64,000 bases of DNA, taken from NCBI GenBank assembly GCA_008012115.1, contig SSEB01000012.1:124001-188000 (forward strand), in the 5' to 3' direction. Both the position numbers and the translations under genes were made by a program. Position 1 is the stretch's first letter; each line of letters opens with the position of its first letter. The notes beneath the pieces are model-generated. The model saw only the letters and a program-made list of their open reading frames with translations. It had not been told where the DNA came from and did not search any database. Below are positions 20,133 through 29,413 of this stretch, piece after piece. Source of the DNA: Nevskiaceae bacterium. Its GTDB lineage: Bacteria; Pseudomonadota; Gammaproteobacteria; Nevskiales; Nevskiaceae.

Positions 20133-21061
20133 TGAACTACGCGATGCTCTTCCCCGGTCAGGGTTCCCAGGCCGTCGGCATGCTCTCGGGACACAGCGCG
20201 CCCGAGATCGCGACGACCTTCGCCGAGGCCTCGGACGTGCTGGGCTGGGATCTGACGCGACTGGTCAAGGACGGGCCGGCCGAGGACCTCAACCGCACCG
20301 AGCGTACGCAGCCTGCGCTGCTGGCGGCGGGCATCGCCGTCTGGCGCGCCTGGCAGGCGCAGGGCTTGCCGCAACCGGCGGCGCTGGCCGGACACAGCCT
20401 GGGCGAGTACACGGCCCTGGTCGCCGCCGGCGCGCTCGATTTCGCAGAGGCGCTGAAGCTGGTCGAGCTGCGCGGCCAACTCATGCAGGCGGCGGTTCCC
20501 GCCGGCACCGGCGGCATGGCCGCCGTGATCGGCCTGGACGACGACAAGGTCGAAGCGCTGTGCAAGGCTTATCCCGGCCCGGAAGTGCTGGAGCCGGTCA
20601 ACTTCAACGCGCCGGGGCAGGTGGTGGTCGCCGGCCAGACTGCGGCGCTGGACTGGCTTACCGCCAACGGCAAGGCGCACGGCGCGCGCATGATCATGAA
20701 ACTGCCAGTGTCCGTGCCCTCGCATTGCTCGCTGATGAAGGATGCTGCCGCCAAGCTCGCCGCGCGCCTGGCCGACGCGCGCATTCATCCGCCTGCAATA
20801 CCGGTGTCACACAATCTCGACGCCAAGACTCGCGCCGATGCGGCCGGTATCCGGCAGGCGCTGACCGAGCAGTTGTACCGCCCGGTGCGCTGGACCGAGA
20901 CGATCCAGAACCTGCACGGCGCCGGCCTGTCGCTGTTCCTGGAGTGCGGGCCCGGCAAGGTGCTGTGCGGACTGGGCAAGCGCATCGTGGCCGACGCCAA
21001 GACGCTACCGCTGGAAGACGCGGGCGGCCTGGCGGCTGCGGCCGAGCTGGCGCGGGTGTAA
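20132..21061 (+). CDS. fabD: Malonyl-CoA:ACP transacylase
   Basis: Loads malonate onto ACP for fatty-acid chain extension. The 309-residue protein has N-terminal FPGQGSQ, nucleophile Ser89 in GHSLGEY and the catalytic His in SVPSHCSLM. fabH and plsX, its usual upstream neighbours, are absent; a rhombosortase gene precedes it with a one-base overlap. Repeat element C starts 6 bases after its stop codon. Confidence 0.97.
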   Translation: MNYAMLFPGQGSQAVGMLSGHSAPEIATTFAEASDVLGWDLTRLVKDGPAEDLNRTERTQPALLAAGIAVWRAWQAQGLPQPAALAGHSLGEYTALVAAGALDFAEALKLVELRGQLMQAAVPAGTGGMAAVIGLDDDKVEALCKAYPGPEVLEPVNFNAPGQVVVAGQTAALDWLTANGKAHGARMIMKLPVSVPSHCSLMKDAAAKLAARLADARIHPPAIPVSHNLDAKTRADAAGIRQALTEQLYRPVRWTETIQNLHGAGLSLFLECGPGKVLCGLGKRIVADAKTLPLEDAGGLAAAAELARV

Positions 21062-21067
21062 ATCGAC

Positions 21068-21181
21068 GCCACCCGCTGTTGACATGGCGGCTTGAAAGTT
21101 TGTTATTATTTATTTATCGAAATTAAAAATTATTAATATAATATAACAACATTCGCTCTTGGCTGAACGGGAGCGGGTGGC
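21068..21181. repeat. 114-bp palindromic element, copy C
   Basis: Perfect 10-bp ends GCCACCCGCT (21068-21077) and AGCGGGTGGC (21172-21181). Core 21102-21147 starts GTTATTATT and ends ATATAAC, 4 G/C of 46. It fills the fabD-fabG gap: 6 bases after the fabD stop and 18 bases before the fabG ATG. TATAAT occurs inside the core and could serve as a promoter -10. Confidence 0.93.
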
Positions 21182-21199
21182 CATGACGGAGCACTTCAT

Positions 21200-21925
21200 A
21201 TGAGCATGCAAGGACAGTTGGCGTTGGTCACCGGCGCCAGCCGCGGTATCGGCAGGGCCATTGCGCTGCGCCTGGCGCGGGATGGCGCCAAGGTTATCGG
21301 CACCGCGACCAGTGAGAGCGGTGCGGCGGCGATCAGCGCGGCGCTGCAGGAGTTCGGCGGTGCCGGGCGCGTGCTCGATGTGCGCAATGCCGCCGCGGTC
21401 GAGGCGCTGATCGCGGAGCTGGGCACGGTCTCGATCCTGGTCAACAACGCCGGCGTGACCCGCGACAATCTGCTGCTGCGCATGAAGGACGAGGAGTGGA
21501 GCGAGGTGATCGATACCGACCTCACGCCGGTGTTCCGCCTGTCGAAGGCCGTGCTGCGCGGCATGATGAAGGCGCGTCACGGTCGCATCATCAGCATCGG
21601 CTCCGTGGTCGGCGCGATGGGCAACGCGGGGCAGGCCAACTACTGCGCCGCCAAGGCCGGCCTGGTCGGCTTTTCCAAGGCGCTGGCGCGTGAGATCGGC
21701 TCGCGCGGCATCACCGTCAACGTCGTGGCGCCGGGCTTCATCGAGACCGACATGACCAAGGACCTGGGCGAGCAGACCCGTTCGGCCCTGGTCGGCCAGA
21801 TTCCGGTGCAGCGGTTGGGCCAGCCCGAGGACATCGCCGCAGCGGTGGCCTTCCTCGCCGGCCCCGAAGCCGGCTTCATCACCGGCGAAACTCTGCATGT
21901 CAACGGCGGCATGCAGATGATTTGA
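21200..21925 (+). CDS. fabG: 3-oxoacyl-ACP reductase FabG
   Basis: NADPH-dependent reductase of the elongation cycle, 241 residues. It has the TGASRGIG cofactor motif near the N terminus, NNAG, and the catalytic Ser135, Tyr148 and Lys152. The ATG at 21200 has GGAG eleven bases upstream, just outside repeat element C. It lies between fabD and acpP as in most gammaproteobacteria. Confidence 0.97.
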   Translation: MSMQGQLALVTGASRGIGRAIALRLARDGAKVIGTATSESGAAAISAALQEFGGAGRVLDVRNAAAVEALIAELGTVSILVNNAGVTRDNLLLRMKDEEWSEVIDTDLTPVFRLSKAVLRGMMKARHGRIISIGSVVGAMGNAGQANYCAAKAGLVGFSKALAREIGSRGITVNVVAPGFIETDMTKDLGEQTRSALVGQIPVQRLGQPEDIAAAVAFLAGPEAGFITGETLHVNGGMQMI

Positions 21926-22022
21926 TTCCATTTTGTCAAGTGCCGCAGGCTCTTCCCGTGGGCGCGGCGATTCACGGTAAAATACGCGGGCAGCAACACA
22001 CCAAAACCGTCAGGAGTGACGC

Positions 22023-22268
22023 ATGAGTAGCTTGGAAGAAAAGGTAAAGAAGATCATCGCCGAACAGCTTTCCGTGAGCGAGGATCAGATCACGCCGACG
22101 GCCTCCTTTGTGGAAGACCTCGGTGCCGACTCCCTGGATACCGTTGAACTTGTGATGGCGCTGGAAGAAGAGTTCGAAATCGACATCCCCGACGAGGAAG
22201 CCGAGAAGATCGTGACCTTCCAGGATGTTCTGAACTACATCAAGACGCACGCCAACCAGCAGGCGTAA
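22023..22268 (+). CDS. acpP: Acyl carrier protein
   Basis: Small acidic carrier of growing acyl chains, 81 residues. The phosphopantetheine attachment site is Ser37 in GADSLD, followed by the recognition helix [17 protein letters not shown] stands six bases before the ATG. Codon choice looks biased toward high expression, as expected. Confidence 0.98.
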   Translation: MSSLEEKVKKIIAEQLSVSEDQITPTASFVEDLGADSLDTVELVMALEEEFEIDIPDEEAEKIVTFQDVLNYIKTHANQQA

Positions 22269-22303
22269 GCCGCACTCTCTCCCTCCTCCAACCTGGTCAT
22301 CTC

Positions 22304-23545
22304 ATGAGCCGCAGGCGCGTCGTCGTCACCGGCATGGGCATCGTGTCGCCCGTCGGTTCCACACTGGATACTGCGTGGGCCAACGTGCTGGCCGGCCGCT
22401 CCGGCATCGTGCCCATCAGCAAGTACGATGTCTCGGCGTATTCCACCAAGTTTGCGGGACTGGTGGCGGATTTCCGGGCGGAGGAGTGGATGGGACCGAA
22501 GGAGATCAAGCGGACCGATCCCTTCATCCAGTACGGCGTCGCGGCGGCCAAGCAGGCCGTCAAGGACGCTGGACTGGAGATCACCGACGCCAACCGCGAG
22601 CGCATTGGTATCTGCGTGGGCTCCGGCATCGGCGGCATCGGCACCATCGAAGACGAATGCAGGGCGCTGCATGCCGGCGGCCCTCGCAAGGTGTCGCCGT
22701 TCTTCGTACCGTCCAGCATCATCAACATGATTTCCGGCTACATCTCCATCGACCTGGGGATCACCGGACCTAACCTGGCCACGGTCACGGCCTGCACAAC
22801 GGCAACCCACGCTGTGGGCGTCGGCGCGCGGCTTATCCAGGCCGGTGACGCCGACGTCTTCATCGTTGGGGCCGGTGAGGCGGGGTCGAGCCCTGCTGGC
22901 ATGGCGGGTTTCTGCCAGGCCCGAGCGCTGTCCACGCGCAACGACGATCCCCAGAAGGCCTCCCGGCCCTGGGACAAGGATCGCGACGGCTTCGTGCTGG
23001 GCGATGGTGCCGGCGTGATCGTGCTGGAAGACCTGGAGCATGCCCGCAAGCGTGGCGCGCGCATCTACGCCGAGTTCATCGGCTTCGGCATGTCCGGCGA
23101 TGCCTTCCATATCACGCTGCCGGCCGAGGGCGGCGATGGCGCCCGGCGCTGCATGGTCAATGCGCTGCGTGACGCCGGCCTCAACCCCGAGCAGGTCGAC
23201 TACATCAACGCGCACGGCACCTCCACGCCGGCTGGCGATCTCGCCGAGACGCAGGCGATCAAATCGGCATTCGGCGACCACGCCTACAAACTCTCGGTCA
23301 GTTCGACCAAGTCCATGACCGGACACCTGCTGGGCGCCGCGGGCGGCATCGAGGCCGTGTTCTCGATCCTGTCGCTGCGCGACCAGGTCGTGCCGCCGAC
23401 CATCAACCTCGACAACCCCAGCGAAGGCTGCGACCTGGACTACACGCCGCACACGGCCAAGGCGCGCAAGCTGGACGTGGTGCTGTCCAATTCCTTCGGC
23501 TTCGGCGGCACCAACGGAACGATCGTTTTCAAGCGTTTCGCCTGA
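22304..23545 (+). CDS. fabF: 3-oxoacyl-ACP synthase II
   Basis: Elongating condensing enzyme (KAS II), 413 residues. Active-site Cys164 is in [10 protein letters not shown], and the two histidines are in INAHGTSTP and [13 protein letters not shown]. It follows acpP at the standard place in the fab cluster. Confidence 0.98.
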   Translation: MSRRRVVVTGMGIVSPVGSTLDTAWANVLAGRSGIVPISKYDVSAYSTKFAGLVADFRAEEWMGPKEIKRTDPFIQYGVAAAKQAVKDAGLEITDANRERIGICVGSGIGGIGTIEDECRALHAGGPRKVSPFFVPSSIINMISGYISIDLGITGPNLATVTACTTATHAVGVGARLIQAGDADVFIVGAGEAGSSPAGMAGFCQARALSTRNDDPQKASRPWDKDRDGFVLGDGAGVIVLEDLEHARKRGARIYAEFIGFGMSGDAFHITLPAEGGDGARRCMVNALRDAGLNPEQVDYINAHGTSTPAGDLAETQAIKSAFGDHAYKLSVSSTKSMTGHLLGAAGGIEAVFSILSLRDQVVPPTINLDNPSEGCDLDYTPHTAKARKLDVVLSNSFGFGGTNGTIVFKRFA

Positions 23546-23558
23546 GTTAACGCGGCGC

Positions 23559-24881
23559 ATGAACAATCGCGCCGAACGTATTGGTGCCGTTGATCTTTTT
23601 GCTCTTCATCGACAGCACCCGCAGCGCTATCCGTTTTTGCTGCAGAGTGTTGCCGGGCACCCGGTGTCGGGGCGTTACGACATCCTCTTCGCCTTCCCCG
23701 AAACGACCGAAACCCTGATTGGCGCGGCGGCATTCTTCTCGCAGCTGACCGAGCGCTTCCTCGAGGCGCGCATCGGGGCTGCCGGCGATCTTCCCTTCGT
23801 CGGTGGCTGGTTTCTGTATCTCGGTTACGAGGCCGCTGGCCACATCGAGCCGCGCCTGCGCCTCCCGGGTTCACCGCATCGCTGGCCGAACGCGCTGGCC
23901 GTGCGTTGCACGGGTGCCGCAATTTACGACCGCAGCCTCGGTGTGACCCATCTCGTCGCGGAACGCGGTCGCGAACAGTTGCAGACGCTGCAGCGGGACC
24001 TCGAGTCCAGCATTAATAATACGATTCAAGACACTGAAAAAAATAAAATAATCAGCGATGTTTCCGCCGATGATCCCGAGAGATTCCTGAGCGGCGTTGA
24101 ACAGATTCACCGTTATCTCGCTGAAGGCGACACCTTCCAGGTCAATCTCTCGCGCGGCTGGCGGGCACGGTTGGCGGCAGGAGTGGATTACCAGGATGTC
24201 TATGCGCAACTACGGCTGCGCAATCCGGCGCCGTTCGCCGGGCTGGCCTGCTGGCAAAACAGCGCCATTCTCAGTTCGTCGCCGGAGCGCCTGGTTCGTT
24301 TCGAAGACGGAGTGGTGGAAACGCGACCGATTGCCGGAACGCGACCGCGGGGGCAGGGGGAGGCCGAGGACTTGGCGCAAAGAAGCCACCTGATGGGCAG
24401 TCTCAAGGAACGCGCCGAGCACGTCATGCTGATCGATCTCGAGCGCAACGACCTGGGGCGGGTTTGCGAACCGGGCAGCATCGAGGTCAGCGAACTGATG
24501 ACGATGGAAAGCTATGCCCATGTCCACCACATCGTCTCCAACATCCGCGGGCGCCTGAAGCCCCGCATCGGCCCCGCCGAGATTCTCAAGGCGGTATTCC
24601 CCGGCGGCACCATCACCGGCTGTCCCAAAGTCCGGGCCATGGAGATCATCGCCGAGCTGGAAGGGGTGGGGCGGGGCCCCTACACGGGTGCAATGGGGTA
24701 TCTTTCGCGCTGCGGTCGCATGGACAGCAACATCCTGATCCGCAGTCTCGTCTGCGAGGATGAGGTCGCCAGCTTTCGCGCCGGCGCTGGAATCGTCGCG
24801 GACTCCGTCGCCGCGGCCGAACTGGCCGAGACCAATGCCAAGGCACGCGGTTTGTTGCTGGCGCTCGGCGCGGCTGACTAG
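23559..24881 (+). CDS. pabB: Aminodeoxychorismate synthase component I
   Basis: Chorismate-utilising enzyme of folate synthesis; with PabA it makes 4-amino-4-deoxychorismate. The 440-residue protein has the N-terminal anthranilate-synthase-like domain, then the catalytic domain with PIAGTRPRG, DLERNDLGR and GTITGCPKVRAMEII. PIAGTRPRG (a PIKGT variant with Ala for the nucleophilic Lys) is worth comparing with PabB and TrpE families. It occupies the slot normally held by pabC before mltG. The interdomain linker (24010-24060) is strikingly AT-rich for this genome. Confidence 0.92.
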   Translation: MNNRAERIGAVDLFALHRQHPQRYPFLLQSVAGHPVSGRYDILFAFPETTETLIGAAAFFSQLTERFLEARIGAAGDLPFVGGWFLYLGYEAAGHIEPRLRLPGSPHRWPNALAVRCTGAAIYDRSLGVTHLVAERGREQLQTLQRDLESSINNTIQDTEKNKIISDVSADDPERFLSGVEQIHRYLAEGDTFQVNLSRGWRARLAAGVDYQDVYAQLRLRNPAPFAGLACWQNSAILSSSPERLVRFEDGVVETRPIAGTRPRGQGEAEDLAQRSHLMGSLKERAEHVMLIDLERNDLGRVCEPGSIEVSELMTMESYAHVHHIVSNIRGRLKPRIGPAEILKAVFPGGTITGCPKVRAMEIIAELEGVGRGPYTGAMGYLSRCGRMDSNILIRSLVCEDEVASFRAGAGIVADSVAAAELAETNAKARGLLLALGAAD

Positions 24882-25084
24882 TTCATGCGTGGCGCGCGGG
24901 ACTCAGGCAGGGCATTCTTTGCGCCGGTGACGCTTGTGTTCAGCGCGCACATGACGATCATGCCGGTCGGTAAGGGGCGAGATGCCCGGACCGATAAGAA
25001 CAAGAACACGTAAAAGGGGACACAGATGAGGGAGTGGGATCTGGGCGCGGTCTCGGCAGGGTGCAACGTCGTGCCTCCGGCGCA

Positions 25085-26101
25085 ATGATCCGGCTCTTGC
25101 GATCGCTCTTTATTCTCGTGCTGTGCCTCTGCGCGCTTGCCGCAGGCCTGTGGTGGGACGCCGAACAGTTGATGCAGGCACCGCTGCAGCTTCAGTCGAA
25201 ACAGCGCTTTGAAATCGGATCCGGCAAGAACCTGAATGGCGTGCTGATGGCGCTGCGCGCGCAGGACATCGTGCCGGCGGATCGGCTGGTTCGTTATGTG
25301 CAGATTTACGCGCGAATCACTGGCAAGGCGTCCTTGCTCAAGGCTGGCGAATATGAACTGACGCCCGGCATGAACAGCTACGATCTGCTGGCGTTGATGA
25401 TTTCGGGGAAAACCGTCCTGCATGAGCTGCGGCTGACCGAAGGCTGGACCTTCAACGAGGCGCGCGCCGCCATTGCCGGCAGCCCCGAACTGGTTCATAC
25501 GCTCAAGGATCTCGACGAGCAGCAGGTCATGGCCGCACTGGATCAGCCAGGGTTGCGCGCCGAAGGCCGGTTTTTCCCAGATACCTATCGATTCCCCAAA
25601 GGCACGACAGACGCAGCCTTTCTGCGCCGTGCATTTAGCGAGATGTCGCGTCATCTGCAGCAGGAATGGACACAGCGCGACCCGGATCTGCCGTACCGCA
25701 GTGCAGATGAGGCATTGATCATGGCGTCGATCATCGAGAAGGAAACCGCGGTTCCCGACGAGCGTGCCGAAGTCGCCGGCGTTTTCATCCGCAGGCTCAA
25801 GCTGGGCATGAAGCTGCAGACCGATCCCACCGTGATTTATGGTCTCGGGCCGCAGTACGATGGCAGCCTGCATCGTCGCGATCTGGATACCGATACGCCC
25901 TACAACACGTATACACGAACGGGCTTGCCGCCCACGCCGATCTGTCTGCCCGGGCGTGCCTCCCTGCACGCGGCCCTGCACCCCGCGACCGGCAGTGCGC
26001 TGTTCTTTGTTGCGCGCGGCGATGGCACGCATCAGTTTTCGGATACGCTCGATCAGCACAATGCGGCGGTGAAAAAATTTCAGCTGGGAAAAAATCAGTG
26101 A
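25085..26101 (+). CDS. mltG: Endolytic peptidoglycan transglycosylase MltG
   Basis: Inner-membrane lytic transglycosylase that cuts nascent glycan strands. The ATG at 25085 gives MIRLLRSLFILVLCL, a single N-terminal membrane anchor, for a 338-residue protein. The catalytic Glu is in ASIIEKET, with QTDPTVIYGLG and YNTYTRTGLPPTPI further on. The last codon overlaps the tmk start (GTGA). The 203 bases before it hold no gene that I can support. Confidence 0.96.
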   Translation: MIRLLRSLFILVLCLCALAAGLWWDAEQLMQAPLQLQSKQRFEIGSGKNLNGVLMALRAQDIVPADRLVRYVQIYARITGKASLLKAGEYELTPGMNSYDLLALMISGKTVLHELRLTEGWTFNEARAAIAGSPELVHTLKDLDEQQVMAALDQPGLRAEGRFFPDTYRFPKGTTDAAFLRRAFSEMSRHLQQEWTQRDPDLPYRSADEALIMASIIEKETAVPDERAEVAGVFIRRLKLGMKLQTDPTVIYGLGPQYDGSLHRRDLDTDTPYNTYTRTGLPPTPICLPGRASLHAALHPATGSALFFVARGDGTHQFSDTLDQHNAAVKKFQLGKNQ

Positions 26102-26718
26102 CGCGTGGACGTTTCATTACGCTGGAGGGCGGCGAGGGCGCAGGCAAATCGACGCAGGCGCGCTACGTCAAAACCTGGCTCGAGCAACGGGGCCGCGACG
26201 TGATCATGACCCGCGAACCCGGGGGCTCGCCTCTGGCCGAAGCCATCCGTAACCTGGTGCTGGCGCAGTGGGCGGAGGGCATGCCCGCCGAAGCCGAGTT
26301 GCTGCTGATGTTCGCCGCCCGGGCGGCGCATATGCACTCGACTATCGCGCCGGCGCTGGCACGCGGCTGCGACGTGGTATGCGATCGCTTCGTGGATTCC
26401 AGCTATGCCTATCAAGGTGCCGGCGGCGGCCTTGCCGTCGAACACCTGCAGCGCTTGGAGGCGCTGGTGTTGAAGGGGCTGAAACCCGACCTCACCCTGG
26501 TATTCGATCTGGACCCCGCACTGGGATTGGCGCGAACGCGTCATCGCGGCGAGCAGAATCGTTTCGAAGCTTCGACACTCGACTATCTGCAGCGAGTGCG
26601 AGAGCAATTCCTGTTGCGAGCCGCGCAGGATCCGCAACGGTGTACAGTCATCGATACGTCCGCCGACCCGCAGACCGTGCAGGGGCGGATCGCCGCTGTC
26701 CTGGAGGCTCGCCTGTGA
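26098..26718 (+). CDS. tmk: Thymidylate kinase
   Basis: Phosphorylates dTMP to dTDP. The 206-residue protein starts at a GTG overlapping the mltG stop. The P-loop is EGGEGAGKST, the DR(Y/F) motif is CDRFVDSSYAYQG, and TREPGG is present. It overlaps holB by 4 bases (GTGA), giving an mltG-tmk-holB coupled trio. Confidence 0.97.
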   Translation: MTRGRFITLEGGEGAGKSTQARYVKTWLEQRGRDVIMTREPGGSPLAEAIRNLVLAQWAEGMPAEAELLLMFAARAAHMHSTIAPALARGCDVVCDRFVDSSYAYQGAGGGLAVEHLQRLEALVLKGLKPDLTLVFDLDPALGLARTRHRGEQNRFEASTLDYLQRVREQFLLRAAQDPQRCTVIDTSADPQTVQGRIAAVLEARL

Positions 26719-27665
26719 GCGATCTGTTCAAGCCTCTCCCCTGGCAAGCGGCGTTGTGGGGGCGCATGACGGCACTGATCACCGAAGGCCGGCTCGCGCA
26801 CGCCTTGTTGCTGGCCGGACCGCAAGGCGTCGGCAAGCGTCACTTCGCCAGGGCCCTGACGTCGTTTCTGCTTTGCGAGAAACGCGACGCGTACGCTTGT
26901 GGCCAGTGCCGTAGCTGCCTTCAGTTGTCCGCGGGACAGCATCCCAACGCCTTTCTGCTGCAGCGGGAGGTCGACGAAAAAACCGGCAAACAAAAGCGCG
27001 ATATCGCCATCGAGCAGGTGCGTGATCTCGGCGAACGGTTGACGCTGTCGAGCCACTATGGCCAGGCCAAGGTCGCCGTGATCGACCCCGCCGATGCGCT
27101 CAACCACAATGGCGTCAATGCGCTGCTCAAGACCATCGAAGAGCCGCCGCCGGCGTCTTACCTGATCCTGATCTCCGAACGCCCGCAGGCGTTGCTGCCG
27201 ACGCTTCGCAGCCGTTGCCAGCGTGTGCGGATGGCGGTGCCGGATGCGGCCTCGGCGATGACCTGGCTTGGCGAGGGCAAGAACGAACGCGATGCGCTCG
27301 AGCAGGCACATGGAGCGCCACTGCGCGCACGCGCGTTGATCGAATCGGGTGAGCTTGAGCGCCGTCGCTTGTGGGCGAGCGAGATGGCGGCCATCGCCGC
27401 GCAGAAGCGCGATCCCCTTGCCTTTGCCGGAGCGATCGGCAAGGACGACGCCACCGTGTTCCTGGAGTGGCTGCCGGACTGGCTCACCCAGCAGCTTCGC
27501 CAGCAAGCCAGGCTGGATGCGGCGCAGCTGCGCGGCCTGGAGCAGATGATCCAGGAAACCTTTGGAGCACTGCAGCGCCTGCGCAGCAATGCCAACCCGC
27601 AGCTGCAGGTGGAAGCCTTGTTGATTCTCTGGTGGCGGATTTCGCGTCCGGCCAGGGCCGCCTGA
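26715..27665 (+). CDS. holB: DNA polymerase III delta-prime subunit
   Basis: Clamp-loader subunit, 316 residues from the GTG at 26715 (overlapping the tmk stop); the longer frame reads into tmk. The P-loop-like GPQGVGKRHFA, zinc-module cysteines (CGQCRSCLQL) and NALLKTIEEPPPASY with SRCQR are family features. Repeat element D begins 2 bases after its stop. Confidence 0.96.
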   Translation: MSDLFKPLPWQAALWGRMTALITEGRLAHALLLAGPQGVGKRHFARALTSFLLCEKRDAYACGQCRSCLQLSAGQHPNAFLLQREVDEKTGKQKRDIAIEQVRDLGERLTLSSHYGQAKVAVIDPADALNHNGVNALLKTIEEPPPASYLILISERPQALLPTLRSRCQRVRMAVPDAASAMTWLGEGKNERDALEQAHGAPLRARALIESGELERRRLWASEMAAIAAQKRDPLAFAGAIGKDDATVFLEWLPDWLTQQLRQQARLDAAQLRGLEQMIQETFGALQRLRSNANPQLQVEALLILWWRISRPARAA

Positions 27666-27667
27666 TC

Positions 27668-27781
27668 GCCACCCGCTGTCCCAGGCAACGACAATGAAGA
27701 AGTTTTATATTATTATCTAAATATTATTTAGATAAATATTTAATCACGAGACATCCACCGACGTAGATTACTGCGGGTGGA
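27668..27781. repeat. 114-bp palindromic element, copy D
   Basis: Left end GCCACCCGCT (27668-27677); right end TGCGGGTGGA (27772-27781), the most diverged terminus of the nine. Core 27702-27747 starts GTTTTATATT and ends TAATCAC, 5 G/C of 46. It holds a perfect inverted repeat TTATCTAAAT / ATTTAGATAA with a 3-base loop centred half a base from the midpoint. It lies between holB and pilZ. Confidence 0.9.
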
Positions 27782-27828
27782 GCGGCATTGGGATATAAAG
27801 ACGAGACAATGAGCGAGGATCATTCGAA

Positions 27829-28191
27829 ATGAGTATTCCTGGTCGTCCAGGCGGCGCGCAGCCCGGCATTCTCACGCTCAACATCAAGGACAAGAGTGCG
27901 CTCTACGTAGCCTACATGCCCTTCATCAAGAATGGCGGCCTGTTCATCCCCACCAACAAGGAATACCGGCTGGGCGACGAAGTCTTCATCCTGCTGACGT
28001 TGATGGACAACCCGGAGCGCCTGCCGGTTGCGGGCAAGGTCGTCTGGGTGACGCCCCGCGCAGCGCAGGGCAAGCGCCAGCAGGGCATTGGCGTGCAATT
28101 CAGCACCCAGGACGGCGGGGCGACGCAAAAGAAGATCGAGACACTGCTGGCTGGTGCGCTGGGCGCCGATCGCCCCACGCACACGATGTAA
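27829..28191 (+). CDS. pilZ: PilZ domain protein (type IV pilus assembly type)
   Basis: A 120-residue PilZ-domain protein. The position after holB and the sequence (ILTLNIKDKSALYVAYMPFIKNGGLFIPT, shown in part by GGLFIPTNKEYRLGDEV) match the PilZ needed for type IV pilus biogenesis, which usually lacks the RxxxR c-di-GMP motif; I see none at the N terminus. It converges on the next gene with a 14-base gap holding a short GGGCG/CGCCC hairpin. Confidence 0.93.
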   Translation: MSIPGRPGGAQPGILTLNIKDKSALYVAYMPFIKNGGLFIPTNKEYRLGDEVFILLTLMDNPERLPVAGKVVWVTPRAAQGKRQQGIGVQFSTQDGGATQKKIETLLAGALGADRPTHTM

Positions 28192-28205
28192 CGGGCGAGA
28201 CGCCC

Positions 28206-29252
28206 TCAGTGCGTCGGCATGCCCTTGTCGAGCACGTAGGCGTCAAAACCCTTGTGTGTCAGCACAAACGCCGCGGCTGAGCTGCGGCGGCCGGTATCGC
28301 AGTAAGCAATGTAGGTGACCTTGTTGTCCAGCGTTGCCAGCTTCATGCGCAGCAGGTAAAGCGGCATGTTGAGACTGCCGGGAATGTTCTGATTCTGGTG
28401 CTCGCTCGGCAGGCGCACGTCCAGCCATTTTGCCTTGCCTTCATCGACCATCTTCTTGGCGTCGTTGAAGCCGATGCGGCGGGAGAGGGGATCATTCAGC
28501 AGATTGCGGAAATCATCCTTGGATAGCCGCATCAGGCTGCCACGAGTCAGCATGGTAACCGTGGCATTGCGCTTGGAATCGGAAATCAAGGCCTCCTCGC
28601 CGAAGCACGAGCCGGTGTCCAGTTCAGCGAGCCGCATCGGCTTCTGTCCGGGCGCTTCACGCGTCACCATGCAACGCCCCGCCATGATCACGTAGAAATA
28701 ATCACCGTCGTCGCCCTGCTTGACGATGACCTGACCAGGCTCGACCTTGACCTCCTGCATGCGCATGAACATTGCCTGCAGGTTGGACGGCGGCACCAGC
28801 TGGAAGGTCCGCATCTGCAGTAATTTGGTCATCCAGTCATCGGTGCCGCCCGAGCCGCTTCCACTCAGCTCGTTGACCTCGAAGGAGCCGGTCTGGTCCC
28901 AGGTCAGCATCACGTCGAGCAGGCCCGCGTCCACGGCCAGGTAGCGGACCTCGCTGACACAGCGGGCCGATACTTTGCGAGGCGACTGGTGCGCCAGGCG
29001 ATGGTTGGCATTCGGTTCACCGCCGCGCAACCGCGCAATGGCTTTGCCTGCTGCGTCTTCAAGGTGGATTTCGCCAGAGAGCACAAACAAGGCCTGCTTG
29101 GCGTGATCTCCCACCTTGAACAGATATTCGCCGGGGCGCGCAACCACGATGGCGGATTTCTTGGCAAGATCACCCTGACTTTCCCGACGCAGGGCGTTGA
29201 GAGGCACCAAATGGGCAAACAATGCCGGATCGACGGCAGCTTCGGCGCTCAT
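28206..29252 (-). CDS. Double cyclic-nucleotide-binding domain protein fused to a rhodanese domain
   Basis: A 348-residue three-domain protein from the ATG at 29252. Residues ~25-120 form a first cNMP-like fold (GEYLFKVGDHAKQALFVLSG) without a clear phosphate-binding cassette. Residues ~150-250 form a second one with the cassette FGEEALISDSKRNATV. Residues ~258-345 are a rhodanese domain with potential catalytic Cys318 in YCDTGRRSSAA. No HTH or kinase domain is visible, so it is not a classical CRP. It probably couples nucleotide sensing to sulfur transfer or persulfide sensing, but that is inference. Confidence 0.85.
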   Translation of the reverse strand: MSAEAAVDPALFAHLVPLNALRRESQGDLAKKSAIVVARPGEYLFKVGDHAKQALFVLSGEIHLEDAAGKAIARLRGGEPNANHRLAHQSPRKVSARCVSEVRYLAVDAGLLDVMLTWDQTGSFEVNELSGSGSGGTDDWMTKLLQMRTFQLVPPSNLQAMFMRMQEVKVEPGQVIVKQGDDGDYFYVIMAGRCMVTREAPGQKPMRLAELDTGSCFGEEALISDSKRNATVTMLTRGSLMRLSKDDFRNLLNDPLSRRIGFNDAKKMVDEGKAKWLDVRLPSEHQNQNIPGSLNMPLYLLRMKLATLDNKVTYIAYCDTGRRSSAAAFVLTHKGFDAYVLDKGMPTH

Positions 29253-29413
29253 CAGCAATCTTCCATCATGTATCTGGATTACGTAGCTTGTTGCTTCAAA
29301 GCATAGCATTTGCGTTGCCCCAGGCAACGCTCAATATCCGCCGTGGTCGTGCTTCGCACGCCGTTTTGCTGAAGCGTTCATAATATTGGCCGATTTTTCG
29401 GTAGAGACACTTG

